Position numbers and translations under genes: made by a program
Notes under the pieces: model-generated
What the model was told of the DNA's origin: nothing
Database searches by the model: none
What the model saw: the letters and a program-made list of their open reading frames with translations, nothing else
NCBI GenBank assembly: GCA_951799445.1
Contig: OX637297.1
Span: 9,176,001 to 9,240,000, forward strand
From: Pseudisothecium myosuroides
Taxonomy: Eukaryota; Streptophyta; Bryopsida; Hypnales; Lembophyllaceae
Reading direction: 5' to 3'
Length of the DNA stretch: 64,000 nt
Part shown: positions 36,638-48,441 of the stretch, in pieces
Position numbering within the stretch: the first letter of the stretch is position 1
How the letters are laid out: each line of letters opens with the position of its first letter

Positions 36638-36779
36638 CACTAGAAGAAACCCGCGTTGGTCTAAACAAAAAATGTGGGCTGAAATTTGTTGAAAACCATG
36701 TTTCCAATGTTGGAATCCTAGAATTTTGCGTAGGAAACATGGTTCTCAACAAATTTCAGCCCACATTTTTCTTCTAGTG
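36638..36779. mobile_element. 142-bp CACTA-type foldback MITE with AAG duplication
   Basis: Termini are CACTAGAAGAAA and TTTCTTCTAGTG; long arms pair ('atgtgggctgaaatttgttg' with 'caacaaatttcagcccacat'). AAG flanks both ends (36635-36637 and 36780-36782). A 3-bp duplication and CACTA termini are the CACTA superfamily signature. The overlapping open frame is accidental. Confidence 0.85.
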
Positions 36780-37044
36780 AAGATGTTTATAGGATCTACA
36801 TTCATGAAATGCAAAGTGCAATGAACAGACCACAATCCGTCTCCATCGGCATCATTAATCAGGGCATAAGTCAGAGCTGGAATCCAAACTTGACACAAGA
36901 ATCCGGAGGTGGCCGGGGACAAAAAAACACTCTAAAGTAGTCCTAGAAAAAGATCAAAATAGAAGGGGGAAAGATTTGCAACCTCCTCTTTGGCACAAAG
37001 ATCACTGTCAAAGTCCTTAAAGCAATCCAAAGTTGCTAGTGGAA

Positions 37045-37570
37045 TTTTTTTTTGAGGAAATGGCAAATGCTCTGCACTTCCAAGCCAGTGAGAAGAAGAC
37101 GGACTTCAAGGCCATTAGTGAGACCTACAAGAAATTTTAGACAATAAATGATGACGCATATCTCTTTGCGATAGACCCAAAAAAAAAGATTGACATCTTC
37201 CAACTCATTGAGGCCCCCGTAACATTCAACATTCAGTCTAAACAGACCACAATTGTGGAGGATTTGGTAAATTGTCTCTTTAAACATTGTCGACAAGAGC
37301 ACAAAGCAGCCACTTTGCATGATGCCCGTCAGCCACAGTAAAAAACCAAAGAAGTGGGAAGATATCAAGGGCGGGCAGTTTTATATTATTAACGGCCAAC
37401 ACAACGTTGAAGCTTACAAGTTTATGTTTGTGGTTGAAAACAACATGGATTACAAACAGAGGGAACACTTTTGTAAATAGAAATGCTTTGTTGTTTGGTC
37501 GGACAATACGGAGAAGCTACAATGCATCTCCGCATACTACAACTGCACCAACTATTTTATGGCAGTCTAG
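37045..37570 (+). pseudogene. DGQHR/ParB-like domain gene fragment
   Basis: A first frame (about 37045-37339) reads KKTDFKAISETYKKF, a TAG, then DDAYLFAIDPKKKIDIFQLI and more. After a frame change, 37322-37570 reads KKPKKWEDIKGGQFYIINGQ, HNVEAYKFM, a TAG at 37478-37480 (probably Trp before KCFVVW), and SAYYNCTNYF. The core FYIINGQHNVEA resembles the DGQHR/ParB-type motif, in which the GQH(R/S) loop is central. The assignment rests on this motif alone. The gene is broken and its ends are unclear. Confidence 0.5.
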
Positions 37571-38572
37571 CCATTGTGGGTAGAAGTAGGAGGCCCTGTT
37601 TTTTTTATATTACCATGAAACAAGATTGTTTTTTAGACCACAAGTTGAGAAATGGGATTCTAGCCATGGGAGGCTGAATTCATTTTTATGTCCCCGCAAA
37701 TGTGTGGACGTTAGGGTGAAAACGACCTTCTATCATCTCTGACATCCATGTTTTAGATAATGTTTGGAAAAAACATAGTGATGTTTTTCAAAATGCTCCA
37801 AATACAAGACAGTGCCACGTCAGCTAGGGGTTTTGTTTTCACTACAGGTAAGCTATTGCAAATTACAATGAGGTGGAATAAAGCGTTGACCATGCTTAAA
37901 AAACACATATGAGGGGTAGCTCGTTTGCATCCTTTCACCAAAAAAATGCATGGATGAATGGAGAAGTTCTATTTGCATTACAATTTCCATTCCTTTGCCA
38001 ATATAGTATAAATTTCATTTAAAAAGGGAAAAAACTTGTGTAGTGCATTCCACTATACATGAAATCCCTTAAACTGTGTAAACCTTTTTGCGTTTATTTT
38101 CCACTTCTTTGAAATGCTTTCTCAATTTTAGAAAAATTCTTTCTCCAGCGTGTCTATTATTTCATCCTCCTCTCATTGTAGTGACTCCTTCCAAGCATTC
38201 ATGTGCACCCATGAAAATAATATTGAAAACTTAGAATGGCTTTAGATTCCATTGAATTTGATTCAACCCTTCACGCACTCTATATGGAGCAATTAAATAT
38301 TTTTTCTTAAAAAAACAAAGGATAAGTACAAGTTGTTCATCCCATTTTGTACGTGGCAAATAATGCTTTGTTCCAATTAGTGGCATTCTTTTTGGCAGGT
38401 TTGATAGTACGGTTACATGTTGCGGAACTTGTTTCACGATTCATTGTTTCAACTATTTCATACTCAATTCTTTCATGTTGTAGGGTAAATAAATTTGGAG
38501 TTTTCTTTTAAAAAATTAGCATCTGGGTAGGTTTGCATTTGCTACTTGTACCACCATGACAATGGCACTATA
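37571..38572. other. Decayed downstream DNA; nothing firm
   Basis: Short protein-like stretches on the plus strand near 37600-37940 may continue the DGQHR-like gene but are broken in all frames. The remainder is AT-rich. Confidence 0.3.
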
Positions 38573-39629
38573 GGGTGATTACAAGAAACACCTACCAGTT
38601 TGGTTGTGTTTTAATTTTGAAATGCTGTAACTTTTGAATTATGAATTTGATGCCTAGAACAAAAAAATTGTTTCTAGAGGCCTTAGTTAAATTTGAATCC
38701 CTTATTTTTCAAAAAATTTAAAAAATCATTTCATACTTAAAAGTCAATTTTGTTAATTTGTCACACTTTGACGTGTAGGATTTTTTTATACTATTGAATA
38801 GTGTAAATTAATGATTTTCAGCTGCAATTTTTATGGTATATTCCTATAGTAGTCAAACATGTTCCTACCAAAGGGCATCTAAAAATACATTATTTTATGT
38901 CTTCTGAGTTTGTGCAAATAGGCCTTCCTTGTGTGTGCAATTCTAAACATTAGAAATGGTTTTGACCTAGTTTTTTGAGTCAAATCTCATTACCAAGAAG
39001 TCCTTCCAAATGACCAATTTTTAATATTGTTAAATTTAAGTTTTGTTCTATTTTCTAAAAATTAAAACATCAAAGTATTTTTTTTGGGACAACTTCTTGG
39101 ACATAGAATTCTGGCAAAGAAAATACATACTTTGACATTTTAATTTGTAAAAAATAGGAAAAACAATTTTCAACAAAACTAAAAATTGTCCATTTGGAAA
39201 GACTTCTTGGTAATGAGATTTGGCTAAAAAAACTAGGTCAAAACCATTTCTAATGTTTAGAATTGCACACGCAAGGGAGGCCTATTTGCACAAACGTAGA
39301 AGACATAAAATAATGTATTTTTAGATGCCCTTTGGTATGAACATGTTTGACTACTATAGGAATATACCACAAAACTTGCAGCTGAATATCATTAATTTAC
39401 ATTGCTCAATAGTATGAAAAATCCTAAAACGTCAAAGTGTGACAAATTAACAAAATTGACTTTTAAATATGAAATGATTTTCTTAAATATTTGAAAAATA
39501 AGGAATAAAAATTTAACTAAAGACATCTAGAAAAAAAAACTATTTTGGGCATTGGATTCATAATTCAAAAGTTACAACATTCCAAAATCAAAACGCAAAC
39601 AAACTAACAAGTGTTTATTGCAATCACCC
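38573..39629. mobile_element. 1.06-kb foldback element, GGGTGATT termini, TATA duplication
   Basis: The element is a near-complete inverted repeat: arms of about 525 bp meet near 39100 and agree over almost their whole length (e.g. 'gccctttggta' at 39328 answers 'taccaaagggc' at 38867). Termini are GGGTGATTACAAGAAACAC and, reversed, GGGTGATTGCAATAAACAC. TATA flanks both ends (38569-38572 and 39630-39633), a 4-bp duplication. No coding capacity. A transcript would fold into one long hairpin. Confidence 0.85.
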
Positions 39630-40084
39630 TATAATGGCTACAACCATCACATTCTGGCACTAACGTGGACTTTAGAGCCAAAATCAAGTCCACCACATTT
39701 TAGAGTAAAGTTTAGGGTTTTGAGAACTTTAATTTTTCCAAAATTGTATATGTACCTTAGCACTTGTAGAGTTAATGCTCAAAGATTACATTTATATTGT
39801 ACGTAATTTTAGTCAAACGGCAATTCAACTCTACAATTCCTAGTGCTAAAGGCTTATTTAATTGTTAATTTAGAAAATTACCTCATGCTCGAAATACATA
39901 ATTGAATTTGTTCAAATTCATTGATTCACTATAACAAAAAAACTTGTTTCAAATTAACTTCTTCAATCCCATTGTTTCTTTAGTGGACAAAGCTGATTTT
40001 GGGTTGGTTGTAATGACGTAAATTTGTGAAGACATGTTCTAAATTTTCTCATAGAATAGACATACTGATTAGCTTTGTGGGAAT
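39630..40084. other. AT-rich spacer without recognised features
   Basis: No coding frame, repeat or terminal structure is apparent. Confidence 0.3.
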
Positions 40085-40380
40085 CATTACAAAAAATTCA
40101 GCCCTAAAAGGGGCCGCTAAACTTTTTATTTTTGGCACCCCCATGGTGTAATTAGAAAATGAATAAAAAATTTAATATTTTTTTAAATAATTTAAAAGAA
40201 AAATTATTAAAAGAATTAAAAAATTTGACGAGGGTTGACATGGCACTAGCAGTATTATATCAGCACCTAAATATTTAAAAATAAAAAATAGCTTTTTATT
40301 TTTATTTTTATTTTTTTCCTAATTGCACCAAGGGGGTTCAAAACTCTCAGCCCCTTCGAGGTCAAAATTTTTGTATAATG
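40085..40380. mobile_element. Candidate 296-bp MITE with imperfect terminal inverted repeats
   Basis: The left side 'cattacaaaaaattcagccc' and the reverse complement of the right side 'cattatacaaaaattttgac' are similar. Inner words 'aaaaggggc' / 'gccccttcg' and 'accccc' with 'ggtgtaatta' / 'taattgcacc' continue the symmetry. The centre is AT-rich. No convincing duplication was found. Confidence 0.4.
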
Positions 40381-41640
40381 ATACTTTTCCTTTCTATGAG
40401 TGTTTTGGAGCTGAACTTTTACCACAAACAACCAAAATTTCAACTTAGCTAACAGCCTAGAAGAAAACGCTAGAAATATACATGGCGGTCTACGTCATTT
40501 GAAATTGTAGGCTGCTGTTTAAAATAACATTTTGTTCAATCTGTACGACCCAACTTCATGAAACTTATACTACAAAATTTTGGAGTAGTGCAATAATAGA
40601 ATGTACAATTACATTCTTTGGATTTTTTTCCTTTTCTTTTGATTTACGCAACGGACAAGGCAATTGTGTTTGCATTTAGACAAAAACATGGCTTTGAACC
40701 TTCATGAGTTAAATATTCTATTTGCTAAAACAAATCATTTTCATTAGAAGTGAAATCTTTCACAACAACTATTTATGTTTGCAATATAGACCTTGAAAAG
40801 CCTCTTAGAGGCTTCCTTGTAAGTGCATGCCTTCTGTTCTATCTTTTACTAATAGACTGCTTTTCATTTATTTAATTTCTTTAGAACACCTATTATGAAG
40901 GTGGGAACCGTGTGTGCTTTGGTTATTGAATTCCAATTCAAAACCGTGAGAAGCTGAATACGTTGTCCTTGTTCCTAAATACTCCCAAATTTTATAGAAG
41001 TAATGTTTTCATTGTTCCGGTTCATTTTCAACAAAGTTTTACTACAAAATGCTATCATGTAGTTCCATTTTGAACCAATTTCTATGCTAGTGATTTGAAA
41101 TCAAATTTTATTCATTTTTCATTTTTTATGTATGCAACATTCTTTTTAGAAATATACAAACTTTAGAAACACTGATATCATAAACCTCTACTCTAACACT
41201 ACAAGGAAACGGCGTCCAAATTGACAAATTTTTGACATGAAAATGTCTAAGATGACAAATCCAACATTTTTCAACCTTGTCTCTGTCATTTTGTTGAATT
41301 TTACTCTATTGGTCAATTTGTTGTCATGTTGAAGTTCCCATCTAATGGCCATGTGTGCCCATTGAACAATATCAACAGCTCAGAATGTCTGTGGAATCCC
41401 TATTTGAGACTCTTCTTTTTACTTGACTTTGCCACTTCCATATTTGTTGTCGTGTTGCTAGGGTTGCGTGGCTTCACTAGTAAGTGGTTTGCTCTTGCTT
41501 AATAAGTCTGTGTTCCTGTGTGGTCTACTGGATGTTTGATTTTGAAGGTTTGGAACTTTGAGTAAACTTTTCAGTTGTGGAAACTCTACTTGTTTTGCAT
41601 ACTCTAACAAGTTTTGAACTAAAGCTTTTTGAGGATGTTA
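40381..41640. other. Mostly AT-rich DNA; possible CACTA terminus at 41197
   Basis: CACTACAAGGAAACGGCGTC at 41197-41216 has the look of a CACTA left end, but I cannot find its right partner. The remainder shows no gene. Confidence 0.3.
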
Positions 41641-41649
41641 TTCTTTTTT

Positions 41650-42546
41650 AACTTTGAGAAGTCTAATGATGCTTGGAGAATAGCCTTCCATTGTTTTTGG
41701 ATGTAGGTACGTAAGTCTAATGATGCCTAAATGCTCCACCGGACATCCCATAGCCTCAATCATGATTTCCCGACGCTTCTCCTTCGTGTCTTTAATGCTC
41801 AAATCCTTTCCTGCAAACTACCCAGGTAGGGATGCTTGCAATTTTAGTGATTTGTACCTTCCTCATGGTCTCGTACGCGCCTATTGCTTCTCTTCTCGGC
41901 ATTGCTATCACTTTCAGTGAACGTGGAAGCCAACGAACCCGTCTGTCCCCGCATTCAGCCACAATAAGGTTTCCTTATGTTTCTTTCCACTAGTGTCTCC
42001 TTTTATTGCGGCAAGCAGAATATAATTGACACCATGTTTGGACCATTTGTAATTTTGCAATTAATTCTTGCTCCAAGTGATTCAAATTAGGGTCATTTGG
42101 GGATTTTTTAGTAACGTACTTCTAGCATGCCACGACATTGGTGGTCAAGGCAACCACCGTTTTATCGAGAAAATCCAAATAATCCCAGTAATCAGAGCAA
42201 TTGTTGAATTTCTCAGATGCTTCCAATTTCAATTCAAATACCTCCCGTTATTCCTTATTCAACGCATCATAACCATTTTGTTCGTATTCAAATAGGACCT
42301 CTTCAATGTTTGAAGAGTTCTTACGTTGAAAAATTCTATCCTGTAGCCCCTATATGCGGCTAAGTACTCTTTTGGGGGATAGTTAATGTTTGGCTTCTTC
42401 ATCTGCTTCTTCTGGCTTGATGATAAAGGGTTTGATGAACTAGATGCCATTGGTGTGTCCCAAGGTCGAGGTCCTTCCTCCATAGGCCTGTCTAAGTCCA
42501 CATACCATGGGCGCTTTCTAGACAAACCACTCCCCTCCGCAGCCAT
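41650..42546 (-). pseudogene. Broken gene of unknown family, probably TE-derived
   Basis: From ATG at 42546 the protein begins MAAEGSGLSRKRPWYVDLD, then a Ser/Lys linker and INYPPKEYLAAYRGYRIEFF. A shift at about 42320 leads into EEVLFEYEQNGYDALNKE, a TAA, VFELKLEASEKFNNCSDYWD, a TAG, and NLNHLEQELIAKLQMVQTW. Near 41650-41840 a related path reads SIKDTKEKRREIMIEAMGCP. The composition is clearly protein-like, but no family is recognised. The possible CACTA end at 41197 lies downstream, so it may belong to a second CACTA-type element. Confidence 0.4.
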
Positions 42547-42599
42547 GTTTGAAATGAATTCTTATAATTATGTGATTACCTTTTTTTCTTCTTAAGTGT

Positions 42600-43703
42600 T
42601 CGTTGAAAAAGAAATAAAAAAATCCGGATATGCTCTTGGGGCCAAGCCCTAACATCCATCAAACTCACTATTAGGCCACAAAGGAGCTAGCACATGAGGC
42701 ATCGGGAGAGAGCTTAGCAAGGGAGAAATGAAGGAGACAAGGATTATATAGTCCCCGCCCGGACATCCGCTTGCGCACTTGCCGCGTTCCCACCTGGACA
42801 TAAGCGTTCCCGCCCAGACATAGGCATTCTTGCATGGCGTGATCTAGTCCGCGCCCAACACGGCAACATTCCCTAGTGGCCCAAATGAGTTTCCGCCCGG
42901 ACATGAGAATGTCCCCGCTCCACTCCATGGCATTCTTGTTCCCACCCGATCACAGGGCATTCCCGCCCATCCACTTGTGCACCTCTAGCCCTGCCTCCGC
43001 TATGTTTTTTTTTGTTTTTTTTGTAACAAATGGAAAATCCACTACATTAATGTAGTTTTTTTTGTGGGTGGATTCCAAGTTTCTAGGATTTCAATGATCT
43101 TTTATTCCCTTCAACCCCACCGATGCCCATCCCTGTTAAGTCCCCAATCGGACAAGACACTACTTGCGGTTTGTCAATACATCCCTGCTACAATCTGTTG
43201 TCATCAACCATTTTTATAATAAATTTCCAACCTTCATCCCTAAAGGACCATTGTGTTTAAAGGCCCAAATCTACTTCAAAATATTCATCTTCAAATCAAG
43301 GTCAAAATGTTCATCAATAATTATATATTACCAAATCCAACAGTAGGATCTTTTAGTTGACGTGTTTTACAACATTGTCTTAAAATTTCAGAGAAAATAT
43401 CCCCACCAATTGCAAGTTCAATGTGCATAAACTTCAAAATGTAGGCTTTTGTAGCCCTTCCAAAAATTAAAGTTTTGTCTTTCAGCATTTCTACATATGT
43501 ACATATTCCACATATGTCCTATAACTTGTGTATTTTAGTCAATATATTGAAAAATGGGTTTAAAACATACACAAAAAATGTTAATCCAAAAAACTTTCAT
43601 ATTCATCTTTAAAAAAATTATAAAATGGAAGGTGGTACTGAATGACAGAAAAAACTAATATGCTATTAACTTTTGGAGGAATTCGAGAATTTTTTATCCT
43701 AAT
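42600..43703. other. No gene; GC-rich 'ttcccgcccggacat' repeats, then AT-rich DNA
   Basis: Words like 'cccgcccggacat', 'cgttcccgcccagacat' and 'tttccgcccggacat' recur between about 42755 and 42970, possibly the 5' flank of the gene at 41650-42546. The rest is AT-rich. Confidence 0.4.
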
Positions 43704-44120
43704 CACTACAAGAATTTGGGCATTCTATAAGTGCGCTTATGACTACGTTTTGAGTCATTGTGGACGTATATGATTGTGGTATAATTTTTGGTACTACAGT
43801 CATTGTAGACTAGTCTTTTATACAAATGAGTGCGTTTTTTATATCACCATCCGTCTTACTACATGGATGAATTCTGCCTATAGGGATGGCGATGTGTCAT
43901 GTTAATCTAACGTGGCACCTAGGTCTCAACAGTCATTGTGTAGTCATACATGTGGTTCTCTAGAGTAATTTTGGTGGGCCCACTTTGTGGTGAAGGCAAT
44001 TTTTGATTGGATGGATGCTACGATGTTCGGATGATGACATTGTAGTTGTTTTGTAGTCACGATGAAGTCCGATTGTAGTTGTGCAGGAGTCATTCATTTT
44101 CGTCTTGTCTTACTGCAGTG
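43704..44120. repeat. Left subterminal repeats of the CACTA element
   Basis: Short motifs such as 'atgactacg', 'gagtcattg', 'acagtcattg', 'agtcattg', 'gtagtcac' and 'gagtcattc' recur every 40-100 bp. In En/Spm such motifs bind TnpA. They match those near the right end. Confidence 0.6.
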
Positions 44121-44519
44121 TCGACTGAGTTTCACAAAAATAATAGTGGAGTTGTACTGTGCACAACGTTGTTTTACAAGAAAGGCATTTGACAACTAAC
44201 AACTGACATTCACACAATTGAGAGAACACCAAGTGCAAGTTCAAATGACTCCTGCTCGAAACGCGGAGTCTTCTGTTAGTTACGCATTAAGAGTTTGTCA
44301 CAATGTGAAAGAGAACACAATCACTGCGTCCATGTCTACGTTTAGGATAATTCTAGTTGCTAATTCTTATGCGGATAAGATTGTAACTTCCGATAAACAA
44401 CATCCTAGGTGGTAAAAGCAAGCCTAGTAATTGCAAAAATTTTACAAACTTGGCCTCTATACAAAGCTACACCTACCTCCCCCTATCTTCACTATCCGTG
44501 CACCTTCTACCTGCGGATA

Positions 44520-44780
44520 TTACATAGCCCACTTCATGTATTTCCCGTTCCAGATTGCAATGCCCCAAAGAGCATCTTTCATTTTCACGTGGTCGGCTTC
44601 CTCCTTCGAAAACCTCAGCTGTAGATTAGGCTGTAGGACCTCCTTCACATCTATCTTGAACCACAAATGCGGAATGACCATACAGTGGAACAAGTCCATC
44701 CCTCCTTTACCGCTGATTGTTTCCATAGCCATCTTCATCCTCGGGGCTGGTGGATTTAGAAGATGCACTTTATCTCCCAT
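44520..44780 (-). pseudogene. Probable terminal exon of a minus-strand CACTA gene
   Basis: An open frame ends at 44520 and reads LLNPPAPRMKMAMETISGKG, then PHLWFKIDVKEVL and FSKEEADHVKMKDALWG. It has coding character and lies in the orientation of the FCP1-like gene, from which F1 copy 4 now separates it. It could be that gene's C terminus or an independent ORF; I recognise no domain. Confidence 0.4.
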
Positions 44781-46111
44781 AGAAAATTGGTATATAGAGC
44801 CGTTGTTAGCTTACTCTACTAGTGTTTACGGAAGAGCAACATAACTGCTCTCCAAGGACGCAAGCAGACAATCTTGAACGCTATCACTACGGCATGACTG
44901 CAGAATGACATTGCCGCGACTACTCAATGACTACTCAGTTGTCGCAGCACAGAGTAAGCAATTTCCCCATTATACTCCCAAAAATCACTCTAGAGCATAA
45001 CAAAGTGACTCTAAAGATTAAACCCACGAGGTCCTGTGAAGTATTTGGCTCTATTAAGCACTTAAGCTCAGTCAGTGTCTAAATCCTATTTTTCGGTCCT
45101 ATGTCTAAAACCGGAAACACCAAAACACCCTGAAAGCTGCAGTCTGGATTTCTCACTTCTTCCGATCTTGTTAGCTATCCGGTCCGTGAAATTACCACAA
45201 CCCTAGGATCTTACTACTTCTGGTCCTAGATTTCCCTCTTAGACTAATTCGTTCCGGACTGTCAATCTGTATCTTCACTCCTACCCGGTTTAATTTTGCC
45301 TTTGTTTTACCATCAGAGGGGTCGCCACTTTCATTTGAGAGTGGTAGGCCCACTACTCCTTCTGTAATTTATAGTGGCTGAAGACCCACTGTCCTATCCT
45401 CTAATCTCCTAAGCTACTCTAGATCCGGTTTGGTCTCTCACAGCCACCCAGATAGCAATCCAGGTTGCAGGTCACACAAAGACCCCCCATACGATCTTCT
45501 CATACTACAACGACCTTGACACCAAGTTCCCTCCTTGCGACGTTAGGCGGTTACAAGTGTATCTGCCCGTTCTAACATCAACTAAAGTTCTTCCATTTAC
45601 CAACTAGGACAGCAAGATCTCACAGGAGATCGGACACTCAATCGGATTTCCCACCCAGGAGTTCTAGCGTGACTAAGGAATCCCTCCCTATCTGCCTAGC
45701 CTAACAAGGGCTTTCTCGCCCAGAATCCTAAACCTTAGAAGTGCTGAAGAACTGAAATCCAATCCCAACTCTTTTACTACCCACTCACTTGCACATAAGA
45801 TCAAAACAAGAACACCAAGGGGAGAAATCACTTCCAAAAACAACTTGCACCCTCTTCATTCCTCACCAAACCACCCTGCCACACTCGGGAGAGACGCACA
45901 ACGAGAAGCAAATAGAAAATACAAGAAAATTCAGATGAAAAGATTCCTCGCCTTCCCCGCAGGGACTGACTTTTATATACAATTAAAATTACAAAGGCAA
46001 AAAGGCCCCCAAAAATCCACGCGGAACTTACGGTCTGATCCTATCCTGTCAGATCGGATCAACATCCAGTCCGGTCCACCCTATCCTATACTTTACAAAA
46101 ATAATTCCTAC

Positions 46112-47757
46112 CTACTCTACAACACCCTGATCTAGTGTAGGACTTTTGGGATCCGTTTCCATTTGGTTGAAAACTTCCTCCAAATTCCGGTTCTGCTCCC
46201 CGGCTTCACGATTCAGGGTGTCAGACCCTGGCGATGAATCCAGATGAATTGTCCTCACAGGTTTCCGCCCACTCTTCTTCGACTGGGGAGTCTGATCCTT
46301 ACCCTCCCTCTGATCAACCTCAACCGGAAATGACTCCGGTAGTGAGATATCCGAAAGATGGATCTCCTTGGAGTACATTGATCTAGTCAGCTTCTGGCTG
46401 CTCACCTCCATCCGGTTTGCTACCTCTAATGCTCCCACCATTGCCGCTTCCACTTGCTCGATAAAGTCAGTCAGGATCCAAACCATCCGGGAACTGGATA
46501 GTTTCTTCTCCTTGAGCACTCCCTTGTCAAATAGTTTTGCCTTGGCGATGGCTGCTCCAGCTTCTTTGAAAGTGGCCTTCACCATCTCGACTACCTTCTG
46601 AGTCTCTTTCGCCATCTCCCGAGTGGCATTCATGTCTTCCTTGAAGGTGAAAATCTCTGCCTTCAACATATCGACCTCTTCCTGAAGTCGGCGAATCTCT
46701 GCTTCTTGCTTCCTAGTTTCGGCCAGATTGGTGATGCAATCCGCCACCTTCACCAATAGCTCGCTGTCTGCAGGTGCATCTACTAACTTTCCGATCTTGG
46801 AGAGGATTATTTTCTTGACCTCCCAATCCGCTCGCATGTTGTAGAGGATGGAGATCAACTGATTGATGGATCATCGGGATCCATTTCCTCGGAGACCGTC
46901 TTCTCAACTTCTGGTCCCTTCTTCGGAGCAGACTTGTCGTCAGGAGGTGTTCTTCTTCCATGAGGAGGTGTCATCTTCTGCCGTTTAGTTGGCGGCTTCT
47001 GTAGCTCCTCTTCCTCTTATTCTGGATCAGATCCGGATCCGTCCTTGGGTTCGTCATCCGTTTCTGACTCCCCATACTTCAGGAGAACTTCCTGAGTCCT
47101 CCATACCTTCTCCTCTGTGTCAGTGAGGAGTTGGTTGTGCTTGTAGAGATGAAAGAGATAGGGACACAGGGGAATGGCCCTACTCTTTCCTACCCTGGTA
47201 ACAAGCTAGGACACCAAATCAAAAAAGATCTAGGCCTAGTCCGCTTTCCAGTCCCCGCTCAAGGCTCCGAAAATAAGGTTGCCAAGGGTTATCATCACCC
47301 TCATCGGCTTCTCCGGGTAGAGGATCGGAATCATGAACTGGAGAAGGTTGCGGTGTTGGTCATCTAAACAATCTAAGACCGCGTATCCGTCCTTCAAGTC
47401 CACTGCTCCCCGAAACTTCCCTCGGATGAATTCATCCTTCCGGCTTGCCATCTCTAAACCTCCTAACCGGAAGTCACAGGCCGCTCTCCACATCTCTTCC
47501 GTCCAGAGGGTCGGAAGCCCCTGGATGGTGTTGTCAAATTGATTCGACAATTTCCCCAGTAACTCTCTCACCATCCATTCCTCTTTAAATCCCCAGGATT
47601 TATCTATCAACCCCCGGCAACCCATCGCGGTGAGGTCCTCCATGAGCTGGGCCTTCTCTTGCTCCGTGGAGGGGATGATCGGAATCACCTTCCGGAGCTT
47701 AACTACGGCTGCGAAGGAACTGGACGGCCCTGGTCTACTCTATCGAAGCTGAGGCAT
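46112..47757 (-). pseudogene. F1 gag-like coiled-coil protein, copy 4
   Basis: Start ATG at 47757 (MPQLR), then TAG near 47740 (Lys in copy 1), then the globular domain (LIDKSWGFKEEWMVRELLGK, WTEEMWRA, VLDCLDDQHRNLLQFMIPIL, LIFGALSG), stops near 47233, PYLFHLYKHNQLLTDTEEK, an acidic/Pro linker, and from 46858 an intact coiled-coil half (AETRKQEAEIRRLQEEVDML, KLFDKGVLKEKK, KSGRKPVRTIHLDSSPG) ending TAG at 46112-46114. Copies 1 and 4 agree along the whole length, including the Pro/Lys region before the acidic tail. Confidence 0.7.
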
Positions 47758-48024
47758 GGATACAGACTGGACTGGCCGGATCCTTTCCGATACTACCTCA
47801 CCCTCTCTTAGCCGCACGTCTCGTTCCTCTCTTCCGATCTCAACCGGAAAACCGCAGACCCTGCAGGCACAGAAGTCTAACCCTGCACCACACTTTAACA
47901 CACTCACGCACTTTGTATACTCACACCCTCACATAAAATCAAGGCGCTGAGGAAACATGGTACGCGCAGAGGAGCGTCTTCAGCAAACAAAGGTTGAAAA
48001 GGGTTGTAAATGGAAAGGTCAGCC

Positions 48025-48033
48025 CTTATATAG
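48025..48033 (-). promoter_or_regulatory. TATA box of F1 copy 4
   Basis: The minus strand reads GACTATATAAGGGCTGACC, about 270 bp upstream of the start at 47757, at the same position as in copy 1. Confidence 0.6.
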
Positions 48034-48441
48034 TCTCAGGGCTCTAGATGGGTCATCATGACCTATTCCATTCCAGCCTTAATCCGCTCCAAACCTAATC
48101 CGCTCGGATTGAATCCGGGTGATCCACTACTTCCGTTCCTCTGCTTAGTTTTAGTTTTTCATTACCCGCCTAGTTGGATCCGGATCCCTGTCAACGATTT
48201 CCATTCCAATTTTGGAGTAACTAAGAAAAAACCTAAAATTCACATTGCGACATAAGTCATTCATGGGTACCAGTAGTCACACGTCCACAGCATCCCTAAA
48301 GTGATGTACTAACAAAAAACCAGCACTAGTAAAGATTTGGGCTCATGAAATTCACCTTCATTGCAGTGCCATCACATTTTCTGTCCTCTCTCGCCGTTGC
48401 CTTTGACCTTGTCCCCGCTTTCTTCTACAACCACACACATT

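Larger units (their letters stand above)
44940..48252 (-). mobile_element. F1 element copy 4 inside the CACTA transposon
   Basis: It begins TGTCGCAGCAC (44940) and ends ATTGCGACA (48252), giving a 7-bp inverted TGTCGCA/TGCGACA with TG...CA ends. Flanks are TCAGT on the left and TAAGT on the right, a possible 5-bp duplication with one mismatch. Homology with copy 1 covers everything from about 45200 to the right end. TG...CA plus 5 bp fits an LTR-class insertion, but no internal LTR pair is visible. The left boundary is less sure because CACTA subterminal motifs also contain 'gtcgc'. Confidence 0.6.
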
